Source: Aquarana catesbeiana
Taxonomy: Eukaryota; Chordata; Amphibia; Anura; Ranidae
Direction of reading: 5' to 3'
Assembly: GCF_042186555.1 (NCBI RefSeq)
Contig: NC_133334.1
Location: 206,842,442-206,906,441 of the forward strand
Length of the DNA stretch: 64,000 nt
The notes under the pieces were generated by a model. That model ran no database searches, was not told where the DNA came from, and saw only the letters and a program-made list of their open reading frames with translations. Each line of letters begins with the position of its first letter. Within the stretch, counting starts at the first letter, position 1. A program made the translations under genes and the position numbers. Positions 1-8,752 of the stretch are shown piece by piece.

Positions 1-565
1 AGATAGTACTATAATAGTACTTGATTAAAGCTGAAACTTGGGCAGAAGTATTGACACATATTTGTAAAGGTCCTTACTTACCCTAAAGTGATACTAAACA
101 CACACTGCTTAATTAACATGGTCCTTTCTAGTTCTGTAGTTCTAGTTCTGTATGTTGATGGCACTGTAATTATTTTAATGGAAAAATATGATCCAAGTTC
201 CTTTTTTCTAATCAATATACAGCTGTCACATGACCCAGTTCTTTCCCAGCCCGTTTGTAGGGAAATGGTGGCAGGAAGAGCTTCTAGTCCTCTGTTGCTG
301 GTCACGTGTTAAAAAAAAAAACAGCCTTGGGGATACAGAGTAAAAATAAATAACAACAATAAACTTTAATTGTCATACACATTTACAAATATATTTTTGA
401 AATTAAATCTTTATTAATTTTGGCATCGCATTGTGTGGGCAGAGTTCTGTTTAGCAGTTTAGTGGGCATGGAGGAGGAGGAGGGGGGAGAAGAGAGGGAG
501 TGGGATATCATTTACCACTGTGTATAAGCCCACATGTGTTTCTATAGTCACATGGGCTGCTCAGA
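1..565. other. Flanking DNA, no gene recognised
   Basis: AT-rich sequence outside the gypsy element. It holds an A-run near 310-320 and a short GGA-rich purine stretch near 468-500. Both strands have only short frames with no recognisable domain. Confidence 0.5.
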
Positions 566-1000
566 TGTAATAGGGTTAGGAACCATAAAACAGGCAGAGA
601 CAGAAAAAAATAGTTAAAATCACACCTTTAATGTAATAGCAAAAATAGCAACAGGAACGTAGTCAAAAACAGAAGCCAGAGTGGGTAATCAGACAAGTCA
701 GGCTCAGGGAACCAGAAGTCAGTGTTGTCGGTAGCAAGAATCAGAAGAGAAGTCAGCCAGGCCTAGTCATACACAGGAGCACACTGGAGATGTTGACCAT
801 GCGAGGGTGTGGAGGGAATGGGAAAAGCTGTTTAAATAGCCTAAAGGGGCTGGCTGTAGGCTGGCCTAATGAGGCAAGTAATGGTAACCATGTGAGTCAC
901 TGTGGAAACAATGAGTGGCTGGTAATTAACTGACAGCTGAGCAGCCTCTGTGCACTGAAGAAAGAGCTGCTAGTAAATAGCAGGAGCCCAGTCTGACTGT
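566..1000 (-). repeat. Gypsy 3' LTR
   Basis: About 435 bp aligning to 18403-18849 over nearly its whole length, including shared blocks around AACCAGAAGTCAG, ACACTGGAGATGTTGACC and AATTAACTGACAGCTG. The plus-strand read begins TGTAATAG, the counterpart of TGTAACAC in the other LTR. Just internal to it, at about 1001-1015, the minus strand reads a purine run (GAGGAGGGAG) in the position of a polypurine tract. The LTRs have diverged visibly by substitutions and small indels, so the insertion is old. Confidence 0.8.
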
Positions 1001-1009
1001 ACTCCCTCC

Positions 1010-1345
1010 TCAATGACCCCTCCCCCTCAGGTGGGCACCAGGCTTGAGGGGAAAACATTTATGGAAAGCACAGAGGAGGGCAGGAGTATGTACATCCAAG
1101 GGTAAGACCCAAGAGCGTTTCTCCACACTGAAACCCCTCCAATGAACAAGGTATTGTATGCAACCATGAAACCTACAGGAGTCAATGATAGATCGTATCT
1201 CATATTCCTCATGGTTTTCAACCAGAACCGGGTGAGGGCGTGGTACCGAGGTGGTATAGCTGTTGCACACCAAAGGTTTTAATAAGGAAACAAGGAATGC
1301 GTTGGAAATGCGCATGTTGGAAGGAAGATCTAATACGTAGGCCAC
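1010..1345 (-). pseudogene. Gypsy integrase C-terminal end and chromodomain
   Basis: A 111-residue open frame. Its first part resembles the end of a chromovirus integrase C-terminal domain (SNMRISNAFLVSLLKPLV). It is followed by a chromodomain-like segment with EYEIRSIIDSC and YLVHWRGF, the usual beta-strand and aromatic WRG motif. In this family the chromodomain targets integration to modified chromatin. The frame is cut off upstream by a stop near 1350 that separates it from the PWYIGPFRI part of the same integrase domain. Family assignment is firm; function in this copy is unlikely. Confidence 0.75.
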
Positions 1346-1417
1346 CTAATTAATTTAACGGACTATGCGGAAAGGCCCAATATACCAAGGCTCCAGTTTT
1401 AGTGAGGGAACACTGAG

Positions 1418-1978
1418 TCAGAGGTTCCAATAAGACAGCCAGGCCTTCTCCCTGATTTGGTAGGAGTCCCACAAGAAGGTGTCGGGTGTTTTATTCTGAG
1501 CACACACGGGACAAGCAGCTACAAAGGTGATTACTTCAGCATGGAGACTAGGCCACCAGAAATATTGAGACATAGACCATTTGAGATGATTCTTCCCTGG
1601 GTGCCCAGCTGCTTTAGGAGAATGATAGGTCTGGAGCAAAGCATTGTGGAGATTCTCGGACACAAGGCAGCGGTTATGAGGTTTTTCAGTAGGATAATGG
1701 ATCTGAAAGGCCAGATTACTCTCACCCAAAGGTGAAGTGAGACTAGTGCAAATATTAGCAGTAGGAACAGACTCCATCTTGGAAGAGTAGAAAAACTGCT
1801 GCGACAATGCATCAGCATTTATATTCTTCGTTCCGGATAATAATGAGACTATGTAATTGAAGCTTGACAGAAAAAGGGCCCACCATGCCCTTCTGGGAGA
1901 TGAGTATTTTGCCTCAGACAAAAATGTGAGATTCTTATGGTCAATCAAAATGAGGACCAGCACAGTAAATTTAGGCAT
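1418..1978 (-). pseudogene. Gypsy RNase H end joined to integrase zinc-binding domain
   Basis: The 186-residue frame starts in the C-terminal part of gypsy RNase H (DHKNLTFLSEAK, then a WALFLS..FNYIVS segment and the NADALS motif). It continues into an integrase HHCC zinc finger (H..GHPG...CPVCAQNK). Straight after CAQNKTP the frame reads into GEKAWLS and stops, and PSLKLEPWYIGPF follows only tens of bases on. The whole DDE catalytic core expected between these points is therefore missing, a deletion of roughly 250 residues. It cannot encode an active integrase. Confidence 0.8.
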
Positions 1979-2006
1979 GGCTGTCAGCCTGTTTCAAATT
2001 TGGCTC

Positions 2007-2926
2007 AGGGTGAGTGATTCAGGGAGGCTGCATGTCTCATCAGGCAGCACCTCTGGTACCTCCCCCTACTTGCTGGAACCTTGGAGAAGTTTCCAGAAGA
2101 ATGGGAGGGAGGTTAGTAGGAGCTGCCTGGAGTATTGAGGAGGGCCCCAGCCAATACCCAGCAAATGGGCTGACAGGGGGTAGGCCCTTCTTAAATACTC
2201 AGAGTCAGGCCAACAGGGGCAATGTGGAGTTCGGGTGGAAGCTGGAGATGGAGTGTTGACGAAGCTGTCGGAGGCCTTTAAGGGTAGCCCCCTAATCTGG
2301 GGGGGGGTTCACCTCAGGGCTGGGGCTCAGGTGCTGGAGGGATCCTCTCAAAACACATGGAGAAGTCCTATCCAGAGGCACGTGAGCAAAAGTGAGGACA
2401 GCAGGAGCCACCAAGCATGTCCAGGAGATCCCCAGGGAGAAGATAGCTGGGTGGCTGGTGAGTGAGACAGTCTGGGAGGACTGTGGGAAGTAGCCAGGAG
2501 GGCTAGTGAAGGGGGCAGCTGCAGCCAGGTGGGCTGGCAGTGCCTGAAGAGGTGATGTTGGGATCAGTAGCCACAGAAATACAGCTGGACACTGGTATTT
2601 TCTCTACACAAAAAAAGGGGCCTGCAGTCCTTGCTTGTAAAGGGCTGTTACTTGATTTGGCTGAGTGCCTTGCCAGATCCCTTAAACAGTGTTCCAGCTG
2701 AGTTTTTTCTGCAAGCAAGTGATGTGCTGGAGGAAGAGGAATGTATATAGTTAGTTTCCAGTCAAGTGGACATCCCATAATATCCCTATCCCCATTCAAG
2801 TTTATTAACCCCTAAATAAAAAAAAACAAAGTTGCTGGACTGTTTTCCTGTCTCAAGTGAGCCTATGGAAATTCGATGTGTCTGGATGTGCGCAGGATTC
2901 ACCAGCGGCTCCAATGGGAGATGCTC
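2007..2926. other. Unassigned segment inside the gypsy element
   Basis: Between the last recognisable RT residues (ending near 2927) and the RNase H remnant (1978), gypsy RT palm and thumb coding is expected, but none of the usual motifs (MPFGL, YLDDIL) is found on the minus strand. The stretch is GC-richer on the left and has an A-rich run at 2816-2830. It could be another fragmentary insertion that replaced the RT, or scrambled gypsy sequence. I do not recognise a family. Confidence 0.4.
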
Positions 2927-2994
2927 TACACAAGGTATTCATAGTGTCCAGTCCTAGTATTGAATGCAATTTTCCATTTGTCTCCCTCCTTAAT
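2927..2994 (-). pseudogene. Gypsy RT fragment continuing after the LINE insertion
   Basis: Read on the minus strand, this gives the conserved gypsy RT stretch beginning IKEGDKWK and running through AFNTRTGHYEYLV. It continues directly from the RT fragment at 16015-16270 if the LINE and one copy of the 17-bp duplication are removed. This is the strongest evidence that the two gypsy halves belong to one element. Confidence 0.85.
2978..2994. repeat. LINE target-site duplication, left copy
   Basis: TTGTCTCCCTCCTTAAT, identical over 17 bp to 15998-16014. It lies inside gypsy RT codons for IKEGD. Length and exactness fit L1-type target-primed reverse transcription. Confidence 0.9.
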
Positions 2995-3088
2995 TCAATC
3001 TTATTTTATTGAGACAGAAAAATTAGAATAGAAGAATTGTACAGTATACATATATGTCATTCAATATCACATAAACAGAAATATGCAT

Positions 3089-3100
3089 TCGTATAACACT
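3089..3100. repeat. Penelope-like element target-site duplication, left copy
   Basis: TCGTATAACACT. It matches TCGTGTAACACT at 8741-8752 with one mismatch. The pair brackets the Penelope-like element inside the LINE 3' region. Confidence 0.8.
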
Positions 3101-3157
3101 GGTGTCGAACCGTCTCATGGTTTAGGTAATTCGTGAGCTTCGGTTGATTTGGTGTGG

Positions 3158-3165
3158 TATATAAG
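3158..3165 (+). promoter_or_regulatory. TATA box in the 5' region of the Penelope-like element
   Basis: TATATAAG about 300-400 bp upstream of ORF1. The same octamer occurs in the 3' region at 7807-7814, as expected if both lie in related terminal regions that drive transcription. Confidence 0.45.
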
Positions 3166-3355
3166 CCTGTATACCTACAGCGTCTAACCTGGTTTATTAA
3201 GGTTAGGTGAGCACCACTATCTACTCAACGAGCGGTGCCCACTCATTACAAGTAGGCTAGGGCTTTTGTTGCTGTGCTGAGTACTTTTTCTCTGAGGGGG
3301 AAGCTCTGTGTGTGCCACTATTCCGGTCTGATGAAACTAGAGATTATGATTTAGG

Positions 3356-3403
3356 TGTTGTCACCTTTTAGCTTTTAGCGCGACTTTTTGATTTTTATAT
3401 GAT
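3356..3403 (+). repeat. 48-bp terminal-type direct repeat, left copy
   Basis: Begins TGTTGTCACCTTTTAGC and ends ATTTTTATATGAT. Identical to 8694-8741. The left copy lies just upstream of ORF1; the right copy is the extreme 3' end of the element. Confidence 0.85.
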
Positions 3404-3462
3404 TTATGGTTTACTACTTTTTAGTCGCAGCTTATACTAATTAGTGTAAGCACAATATTTGT

Positions 3463-4899
3463 TTGTTTTTTACCTTTCCAGTTTCTGTATTTTTTATTGC
3501 TGCTAGCACTCATATTATTGTACAGTTGGCCCTCACTGGGTTGGCCGCAACTGTTCAAACCCTGCTTATGGATATTTTTGAGTTCAGAGCCACCAGGGTG
3601 GTTAATACCGAAGGTGTCTTTGAACCCTATAAGAATGGAGACAGCGATATTGGGGGACTGTTTATACGATTAAAAAACTTGGTTGTTTCAGAGATTCATA
3701 CCCAATGGGATATCGCTTTTCTAGAAACTTACGTTAAGAAACATATGGTACCTCGAAGCCTTAGGTGGGATGTAGGCCCCCAGAAAGGAGAGAATGATTT
3801 AGAAGGCTGGTACAAACACTTTAATGAAGCGGGTATCAGTCTCCTGAGGTTCCTACTCGAAAGAAAGGCCAGTAAACTAGCTAGACTCGATGAGGAAATT
3901 AAGCAGATTAAGGATAAACTCACCCCTTTCCAAACGGGAGAAGAGTATTTGGACAGATCCAAAGGCTTGCTTAAACTTTTTGAAAAAGAGGATAGAGAAC
4001 AAAAAATGAAAAAAAGGAAGAAATTTAATAGGGATTTAGCGGACTATGAGTCTCACCTAGTATTTGAATGGCAAAAGAAATTATTTGCCGAACAAAACGG
4101 GGAGGCCACCCAAGTGATGGACATTACTCCATCTGTCGATAATCAGGCCACGACTAGCATTCAGAAGGGCCCATATGTTGCGAATAACTATGTTGCGGCA
4201 CCGTCCCAGGGGCCACGCATGCTCCCGGGCAGGGCTCAATTACCACCCTCCCAAAAAATGAATGTTAGACGCTCTCCTATTCCTTATCCGCATTCCAGCC
4301 AAGCTGGGTTGGGTGCACAATACACTCAGGAGGGACCTTTGCCTCAACAGCCATATAGACATAGTTCACCACACCGAGGATTCCAACGTGGCCGGGGAAG
4401 AGGCAACATGCGAGGCCCACCTTCAGCACGGGGGCGTGGTAGTGTTTCTAGAAACAACACTAGTTACAACTATTACACATATAATGGGCATCCACAAGGA
4501 GGCCATCCAGACCAGCGTATGTCTATCCCACCCCACCTTCGAGGCCCCGGATACGTCTGCCCCAACCATTATGGTGAACAACCTGTAGTTCATTATGAGG
4601 ATAATTGTAATACTGATTATAATGTACCAGTTCAAAATAGTTTTGCACCTCTGGGGGAGATGAGGTACCCAGAAGGGGATTTTCACCAACCACCCCCTGA
4701 AATTAGGGAGGGCAACGGCAGCTCTGGAAGGCAATATGCCCCTCGTCTCACTGAAGATACTGAAACCAACCAGTCTTATCAGCCTGGATATCAGAACTGG
4801 GATTTTCCCAGGGCCAATCAGGGCATAAAAAGACTGGTAGAACTAAGAGAGGAACTAGAGGGGGGAGGCGCATTAAGTCCAAAAAGACCAAGGACATAG
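3463..4899 (+). CDS. Penelope-like element ORF1: coiled-coil and RGG-rich putative RNA-binding protein
   Basis: The frame is 478 codons from the first ATG. The start at 3568 (MDIFEFRAT) is more likely because the first 35 residues are a hydrophobic leader in otherwise AT-rich leader DNA. From 3568 the product is about 443 residues: an N-terminal region with VPRSLRWDV; a charged helical, coiled-coil-like segment (ERKASKLARLDEEIKQIKDKL); a very basic KKRKKFNRDLADYE stretch ending in a VFEWQKK motif; then a long low-complexity tail rich in P, Q, G and R with an RGG-box-like run (FQRGRGRGNMRG, ARGRGS) near residue 303 of the long frame. The layout resembles LINE ORF1 nucleic-acid chaperones, but I see no RRM. 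The 3' end overlaps the RT frame by about 136 bp. RNA binding is inferred from the RGG and basic regions. Confidence 0.8.
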   Translation: MFFTFPVSVFFIAASTHIIVQLALTGLAATVQTLLMDIFEFRATRVVNTEGVFEPYKNGDSDIGGLFIRLKNLVVSEIHTQWDIAFLETYVKKHMVPRSLRWDVGPQKGENDLEGWYKHFNEAGISLLRFLLERKASKLARLDEEIKQIKDKLTPFQTGEEYLDRSKGLLKLFEKEDREQKMKKRKKFNRDLADYESHLVFEWQKKLFAEQNGEATQVMDITPSVDNQATTSIQKGPYVANNYVAAPSQGPRMLPGRAQLPPSQKMNVRRSPIPYPHSSQAGLGAQYTQEGPLPQQPYRHSSPHRGFQRGRGRGNMRGPPSARGRGSVSRNNTSYNYYTYNGHPQGGHPDQRMSIPPHLRGPGYVCPNHYGEQPVVHYEDNCNTDYNVPVQNSFAPLGEMRYPEGDFHQPPPEIREGNGSSGRQYAPRLTEDTETNQSYQPGYQNWDFPRANQGIKRLVELREELEGGGALSPKRPRT

Positions 4900-7067
4900 A
4901 TGGCAATGGAATTTTCAACCTTAGTTCACAAGCCCTGACTGACTCTGAGATCAGGGTTCTGGACAAAGGTTTAAAATTTGCCCCACCCCGGAACATCAAT
5001 AAGTTCCAAACGTATATGGACATTCACAAATACGTTAGAAAACTTAATATCCAAAGGTATATGGCTTCAAATTCCGCTAATCCCTCTAGAATTGTGAATG
5101 ATGGCTTTTCTCACTCAGGTTTGTCCAACGCGTCTTTGTTTAACCCCCCTGGTCATCTCTCTCCCTCTCTTAGAGTCTTTAGAGACTTGACCTTAAAAGA
5201 ATTGGACGGTATGAATGTAAAACTCGTTAGGAATAAGAAGGACATTCAGTCTGGCATTGAGTCTTTGTGTAATAACAAACAACTCGTCATCCGCCCTGTG
5301 GATAAAGGGGGTGGGATTGTCATTCTGAATAAGAGTGATTATATGCAGGAAATGTACCGTATTTTAGGTGATGACACGACCTATACTCGGTTACCATCTA
5401 ATCCTAACGCTACTTATAAAATGGAGTTGGAGGTTCTGGTTACTAGAGGCCACAGCTCCGGCATTTTGAATAGTAAGGAAAAGTCTTTTCTGATACCCAG
5501 GGCACCCAGGGTACCGGTTATTTACTATTTACCAAAAATACATAAGAGTCTTGTTTGCCCCCCGGGACGTCCCATAGTCAGTGGGATAGATTCCATCACG
5601 TCCCGGGTGGGCAAATACATAGACTTTTATTTGCAACCATTGGTACGTACCATGAGGTCCTATGTTAAAGATACTCGTGATGTCATCAACCTCCTCTCGA
5701 ACCACGTACCGAGGGAAGGGATGTTGCTGGTAACGGCTGACGTTACCTCCCTTTACACGGTTATCCCCCACCAATTAGGTTTGGAGGCCGTATCGGACCA
5801 TCTCCACCGATTGTCCAATCTCCCGGACGAACAAATTCGATTCATTATGTTATTGTTGGAATTTGCGGCAACGCACAATTTCTTTTGGTTTGACGGGAAT
5901 TATTACTGTCAAGATAGGGGGGTTGCTATGGGGGCGAAATACGCCCCTAGCCTGGCGAATCTTTTCATGGCCAGGTGGGAGGAGGATGTCGTCTATGCCC
6001 AGCCAAGGCCTCAGGTGGTCTTGTGGGTTCGTTACATAGACGACATCCTCCTCCTGTGGGATGGCATAGCCTCTGATCTATCTGAGTTTATGTGCCTATT
6101 TAACAACAACGATAGGGGCATTCAGCTCAACTATGAAACTAGTCCAGAACAGATCAACTTTTTAGATCTCACCATTTCTATCAGTAACAACCAGTTTGTC
6201 ACTTCTACATATTTCAAACCGACCGATAGGAACTCCTTTATCCCCCATGACAGCTGCCACCATGCTTCATGGCTCAAATCTGTGCCTAAGAGCCAGTTCC
6301 TTCGGCTTAAGCGGAACTGCACAGACGTTGCCACCTTTCGGAATCAGGCACAAATCCTGACTCAGAGGTTTGTCGCCAAGGGTTATTCCCCAGATTTTGT
6401 GGCTAGTACATTGGATCAGGTTGAGAAAGTGGACCGTAAGGATCTACTCGTGGAGCGAGTTAGGGATCCGGTGGACGCTTCATTTCGTTGCCCTTTTATC
6501 ACTGATTATTCCTGCCAACATTTTAGGGTTAAACGCATTATTAATAAATATTGGCATGTCCTCAGAAATGATAGGGTGCTGGCATCTATGTTGCCAGTCA
6601 AACCGCAGGTGGTGTTCAGGGGGGCACCTTCACTTAAGGACAAAGTGGCACCCAATATTTTTGATCCCCCAATTTCGAGGCCTAGTTTCTTTTCTGAGCT
6701 GACAGGATATTTCCAATGTAGGAGATGTCAAGTTTGTTCGCTGAATGGATGTAGGAGTAGAAGAACGATGAATTTTATTTCCACGTGTACACGCAAGTCC
6801 TACACCATTGAGCCCTTCATTACATGCTCTACCACGGGAGTAGTTTACTTGCTGCAGTGCCCGTGTGGCCTGCAGTATGTGGGCCGTACTAAAAGACCCC
6901 TGCAGGTGAGATTAAACGAGCATATTAATAATATCAGGAGAGGGTTCACAAAACACTCTGTGTCAAAACATTACCTGACAGCTCACCGTCGAGACCCCAC
7001 AGGTACTATTTTTTTGGGGATAGACAAGTTTAAGCCCCATTGGAGGGGGGAGTGTCCTGGTACGTAG
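4764..7067 (+). CDS. Penelope-like reverse transcriptase with C-terminal GIY-YIG endonuclease
   Basis: The frame is open from 4764, in the -1 register relative to ORF1. The first ATG is at 5016, yet family-typical sequence (LSSQALTDSEIRVLDKGLKF) lies upstream of it, so translation probably enters by frameshifting or non-AUG initiation. Visible parts: VIRPVDKGGGIVILN; YLPKIHKS; RPIVSGIDS; motif A TADVTSLYT; GVAMGAKYAPSLANLFM; catalytic YIDD with its aspartates at 6039-6044; then a Cys-rich linker (CRRCQVC...C) and the endonuclease (GVVYLLQCPCGLQYVGRTKR). The annotated stop at 7067 follows a one-base shift near 7055-7060. The rest of the endonuclease, including a WVHKLKSYTPFGLN-like end, continues in another frame to a stop at 7168-7170. 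The RT should copy the element at nicks made by the endonuclease. Confidence 0.88.
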   Translation, partial: NQPVLSAWISELGFSQGQSGHKKTGRTKRGTRGGRRIKSKKTKDIDGNGIFNLSSQALTDSEIRVLDKGLKFAPPRNINKFQTYMDIHKYVRKLNIQRYMASNSANPSRIVNDGFSHSGLSNASLFNPPGHLSPSLRVFRDLTLKELDGMNVKLVRNKKDIQSGIESLCNNKQLVIRPVDKGGGIVILNKSDYMQEMYRILGDDTTYTRLPSNPNATYKMELEVLVTRGHSSGILNSKEKSFLIPRAPRVPVIYYLPKIHKSLVCPPGRPIVSGIDSITSRVGKYIDFYLQPLVRTMRSYVKDTRDVINLLSNHVPREGMLLVTADVTSLYTVIPHQLGLEAVSDHLHRLSNLPDEQIRFIMLLLEFAATHNFFWFDGNYYCQDRGVAMGAKYAPSLANLFMARWEEDVVYAQPRPQVVLWVRYIDDILLLWDGIASDLSEFMCLFNNNDRGIQLNYETSPEQINFLDLTISISNNQFVTSTYFKPTDRNSFIPHDSCHHASWLKSVPKSQFLRLKRNCTDVATFRNQAQILTQRFVAKGYSPDFVASTLDQVEKVDRKDLLVERVRDPVDASFRCPFITDYSCQHFRVKRIINKYWHVLRNDRVLASMLPVKPQVVFRGAPSLKDKVAPNIFDPPISRPSFFSELTGYFQCRRCQVCSLNGCRSRRTMNFISTCTRKSYTIEPFITCSTTGVVYLLQCPCGLQYVGRTKRPLQVRLNEHINNIRRGFTKHSVSKHYLTAHRRDPTGTIFLGIDKFKPHWRGECPGT

Positions 7068-7170
7068 CATCTCTAAATTAGAGATGGCCTGGGTTCATAA
7101 ATTGAAGTCCTATACCCCCTTTGGTCTTAACATCGATGTAGATGTTAACGCCTTTATAGACAACTCTTAG
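7055..7170 (+). pseudogene. Displaced C-terminal end of the GIY-YIG domain
   Basis: Immediately after the premature stop, the next frame gives WVHKLKSYTPFGLNIDVDVN and ends at TAG 7168-7170. PLE endonucleases typically end in this kind of sequence. One extra C in the TGTCCTGG context near 7058 would explain the break. Confidence 0.75.
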
Positions 7171-7326
7171 GGAAAAGGTTTTTTGTCACCATTAGTTTCT
7201 TTTTATTACTTTATTTTCCTTTTTTTTAAAAAGTGCAATGAGTCAGTCTTTAATGTTATATGTTGAGTTTTTGATTTGCTGTTTTTGGAGTGCCCTCTCA
7301 TTTCAGGGAAACGGTTTCCTAATTTT

Positions 7327-7384
7327 ATGAAGGGAAGGAAAGGGAAAAGGAAAAGGGGAAAAGAAAGAAAAGGGAAAGAAAATT
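7327..7384 (+). other. Polypurine tract in the 3' region of the Penelope-like element
   Basis: Nearly pure A/G for about 58 bp (GGGAAGGAAAGGG-type runs), followed by a T-run. It is low-complexity and may form triplex. I see no coding. Confidence 0.6.
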
Positions 7385-7806
7385 AAAATTTTTTTTTTTT
7401 TGCTTAGGTTTTGACCCATTCTTTTACTTTTTATTTCATTTTATTTCTCAATATAATATATATCATACTTTTTTAATATATTTTTTCTTCATATTTGAGG
7501 TCAAAATTATGAATTGTAGTGCACCTGTTTCCGTTACAGAAACATGTGCACGTAATAGATATTACTTATTTATACATGCAGCCCTTTAATTATTGTTTCA
7601 ACCCACCAATCTGTTGCAGCATTAATCCTGCAATTTTTTGGCCATATATGTTTGGTTCTGATAGTTTGGATAAAGACGTTCTATATATTTGCTTTTTGCC
7701 CCAAATATCCATCACTAAGGTAACGTTTTGTCTTTGCCCATACTGTTTCCCTTAGACAAGATGGCGCTTTTATTCTGTTGTGGCAATGAGATGTTGCTGA
7801 TGTGTC

Positions 7807-7814
7807 TATATAAG
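7807..7814 (+). promoter_or_regulatory. TATA box in the 3' region, upstream of the hammerhead-like fold
   Basis: TATATAAG, with an AAGATGGCGC motif (YY1/initiator-like) about 50 bp upstream near 7758. Identical octamer to 3158-3165. Confidence 0.45.
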
Positions 7815-7904
7815 CGGTGCGTCGGGACGCTGCTCACATCCCGTGACAACGTCCTGTTGTGACGAAACGTCGTAGGGAGGAGGAGCTACGTCCCGACGAC
7901 ACCG
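7815..7904 (+). ncRNA. Type-I hammerhead-ribozyme-like fold, core degenerate
   Basis: A long outer helix pairs CGGTGCGTCGGGACG (7815-7829) with CGTCCCGACGACACCG (7889-7904) with one bulged base. It continues inward through CTC/GAG to CCC/GGG (about 7839-7842 with 7875-7877). Inside are a GTGACAA segment where CUGANGA is expected, a short GUC/GAC stem, GAAA at 7864-7867, a two-base-pair stem III (AC/GU) closing a three-base loop, and a UA cleavage position (A7874). This is the layout of type-I hammerheads with tiny stem III known in Penelope-like elements. The first conserved box deviates at two or more positions, so it is probably an inactive relic. Confidence 0.5.
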
Positions 7905-8693
7905 TGATCCACACACCCGGAAGACACGGGTTACCTTGGAGCCGGCCGGCTTTTTATCACATGTTTTAAACTACATTGTTTCTGTAAGTGCAACCTTTAT
8001 CTTTTATTCAATAAATCGCTGGTTTTTATGCTATGTGGAGCACTTTGTTTTTTACATGGTGACATTTCCCTATTTGCTGAGGCTGTTTGGAGAGAGTCCC
8101 TGGATTTGGACGCTGAGTGCCTACTTTAAAGATCCCTGGCTGGGGTTGCAGCCATCCGCCCCCTGGGTCTCCTGTAATTAAGAGACCATTTCTATCTGGT
8201 AAGAGGCAGCAATTTTTCCAAGAGGTGGAGGTCTGTCTACGCACTCTATTTTTTCACCACAGCAAGATCTTGTTACAATATTTCACAGAGCACTTGGAGA
8301 CAAGCCATTTTTCATGCATGTTAATTTAACACGGATGGACTTTTATCAATACTGTTTTTGTTGAGCTATAGATTTGTTTGGGTTTATTTTCTTTTAATTT
8401 TTTTATTATTTTCCTATATCAATTATGATTTAGTTTTCATGGTTACAGATTTGTCACAATATTATTCCTATAGATATTTTGAGATACTCACCTGTCATTG
8501 ATTGGGTCATTCAATATTGATTTTTCCACATGGACATAGTTTACAATATCTGTGTCCCATTTATTTAACAGTATTTTTAGCTTTGTTTATTATCACAGTG
8601 TGTATGTGCATTGCTTAGCACTCCTATTATACTTATACACTTAGTGATTACTATTCACCCTCATATTCCTATGAGGTTTTCTAGGCATTTGCC

Positions 8694-8741
8694 TGTTGTC
8701 ACCTTTTAGCTTTTAGCGCGACTTTTTGATTTTTATATGAT
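8694..8741 (+). repeat. 48-bp terminal-type direct repeat, right copy
   Basis: Identical to 3356-3403. It ends at the junction with the target-site duplication. Confidence 0.85.
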
Positions 8742-8752
8742 CGTGTAACACT
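8741..8752. repeat. Penelope-like element target-site duplication, right copy
   Basis: TCGTGTAACACT, one mismatch from 3089-3100. LINE 3' sequence resumes after it. Confidence 0.8.

Larger units (their letters stand above)
3101..8740 (+). mobile_element. Penelope-like element (GIY-YIG type, Neptune-like)
   Basis: A 5.64-kb plus-strand element: 5' region with a TATA box, ORF1, an RT ORF with C-terminal GIY-YIG endonuclease, and a 1.5-kb 3' region with a second TATA box and a hammerhead-like fold. A 48-bp direct repeat (3356-3403, 8694-8741) is a remnant of the pseudo-LTR organisation known for this class. It is the youngest member of the stack: ORF1 is intact and the RT ORF has one visible frameshift, near its end. 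The Neptune-like label rests on the endonuclease-bearing architecture and vertebrate context only. Confidence 0.88.

Noticed and set aside
3328..3334. CTGATGA as the first box of a hammerhead at the 5' end of the Penelope-like element
   Set aside because: No GAAA box or pairing arms follow at a fitting distance.
3463..3567. First 35 residues of the Penelope ORF1 frame as a signal peptide
   Set aside because: The hydrophobic leader comes from T-rich leader DNA, and a secreted product makes no sense for a retroelement. The ATG at 3568 fits better.
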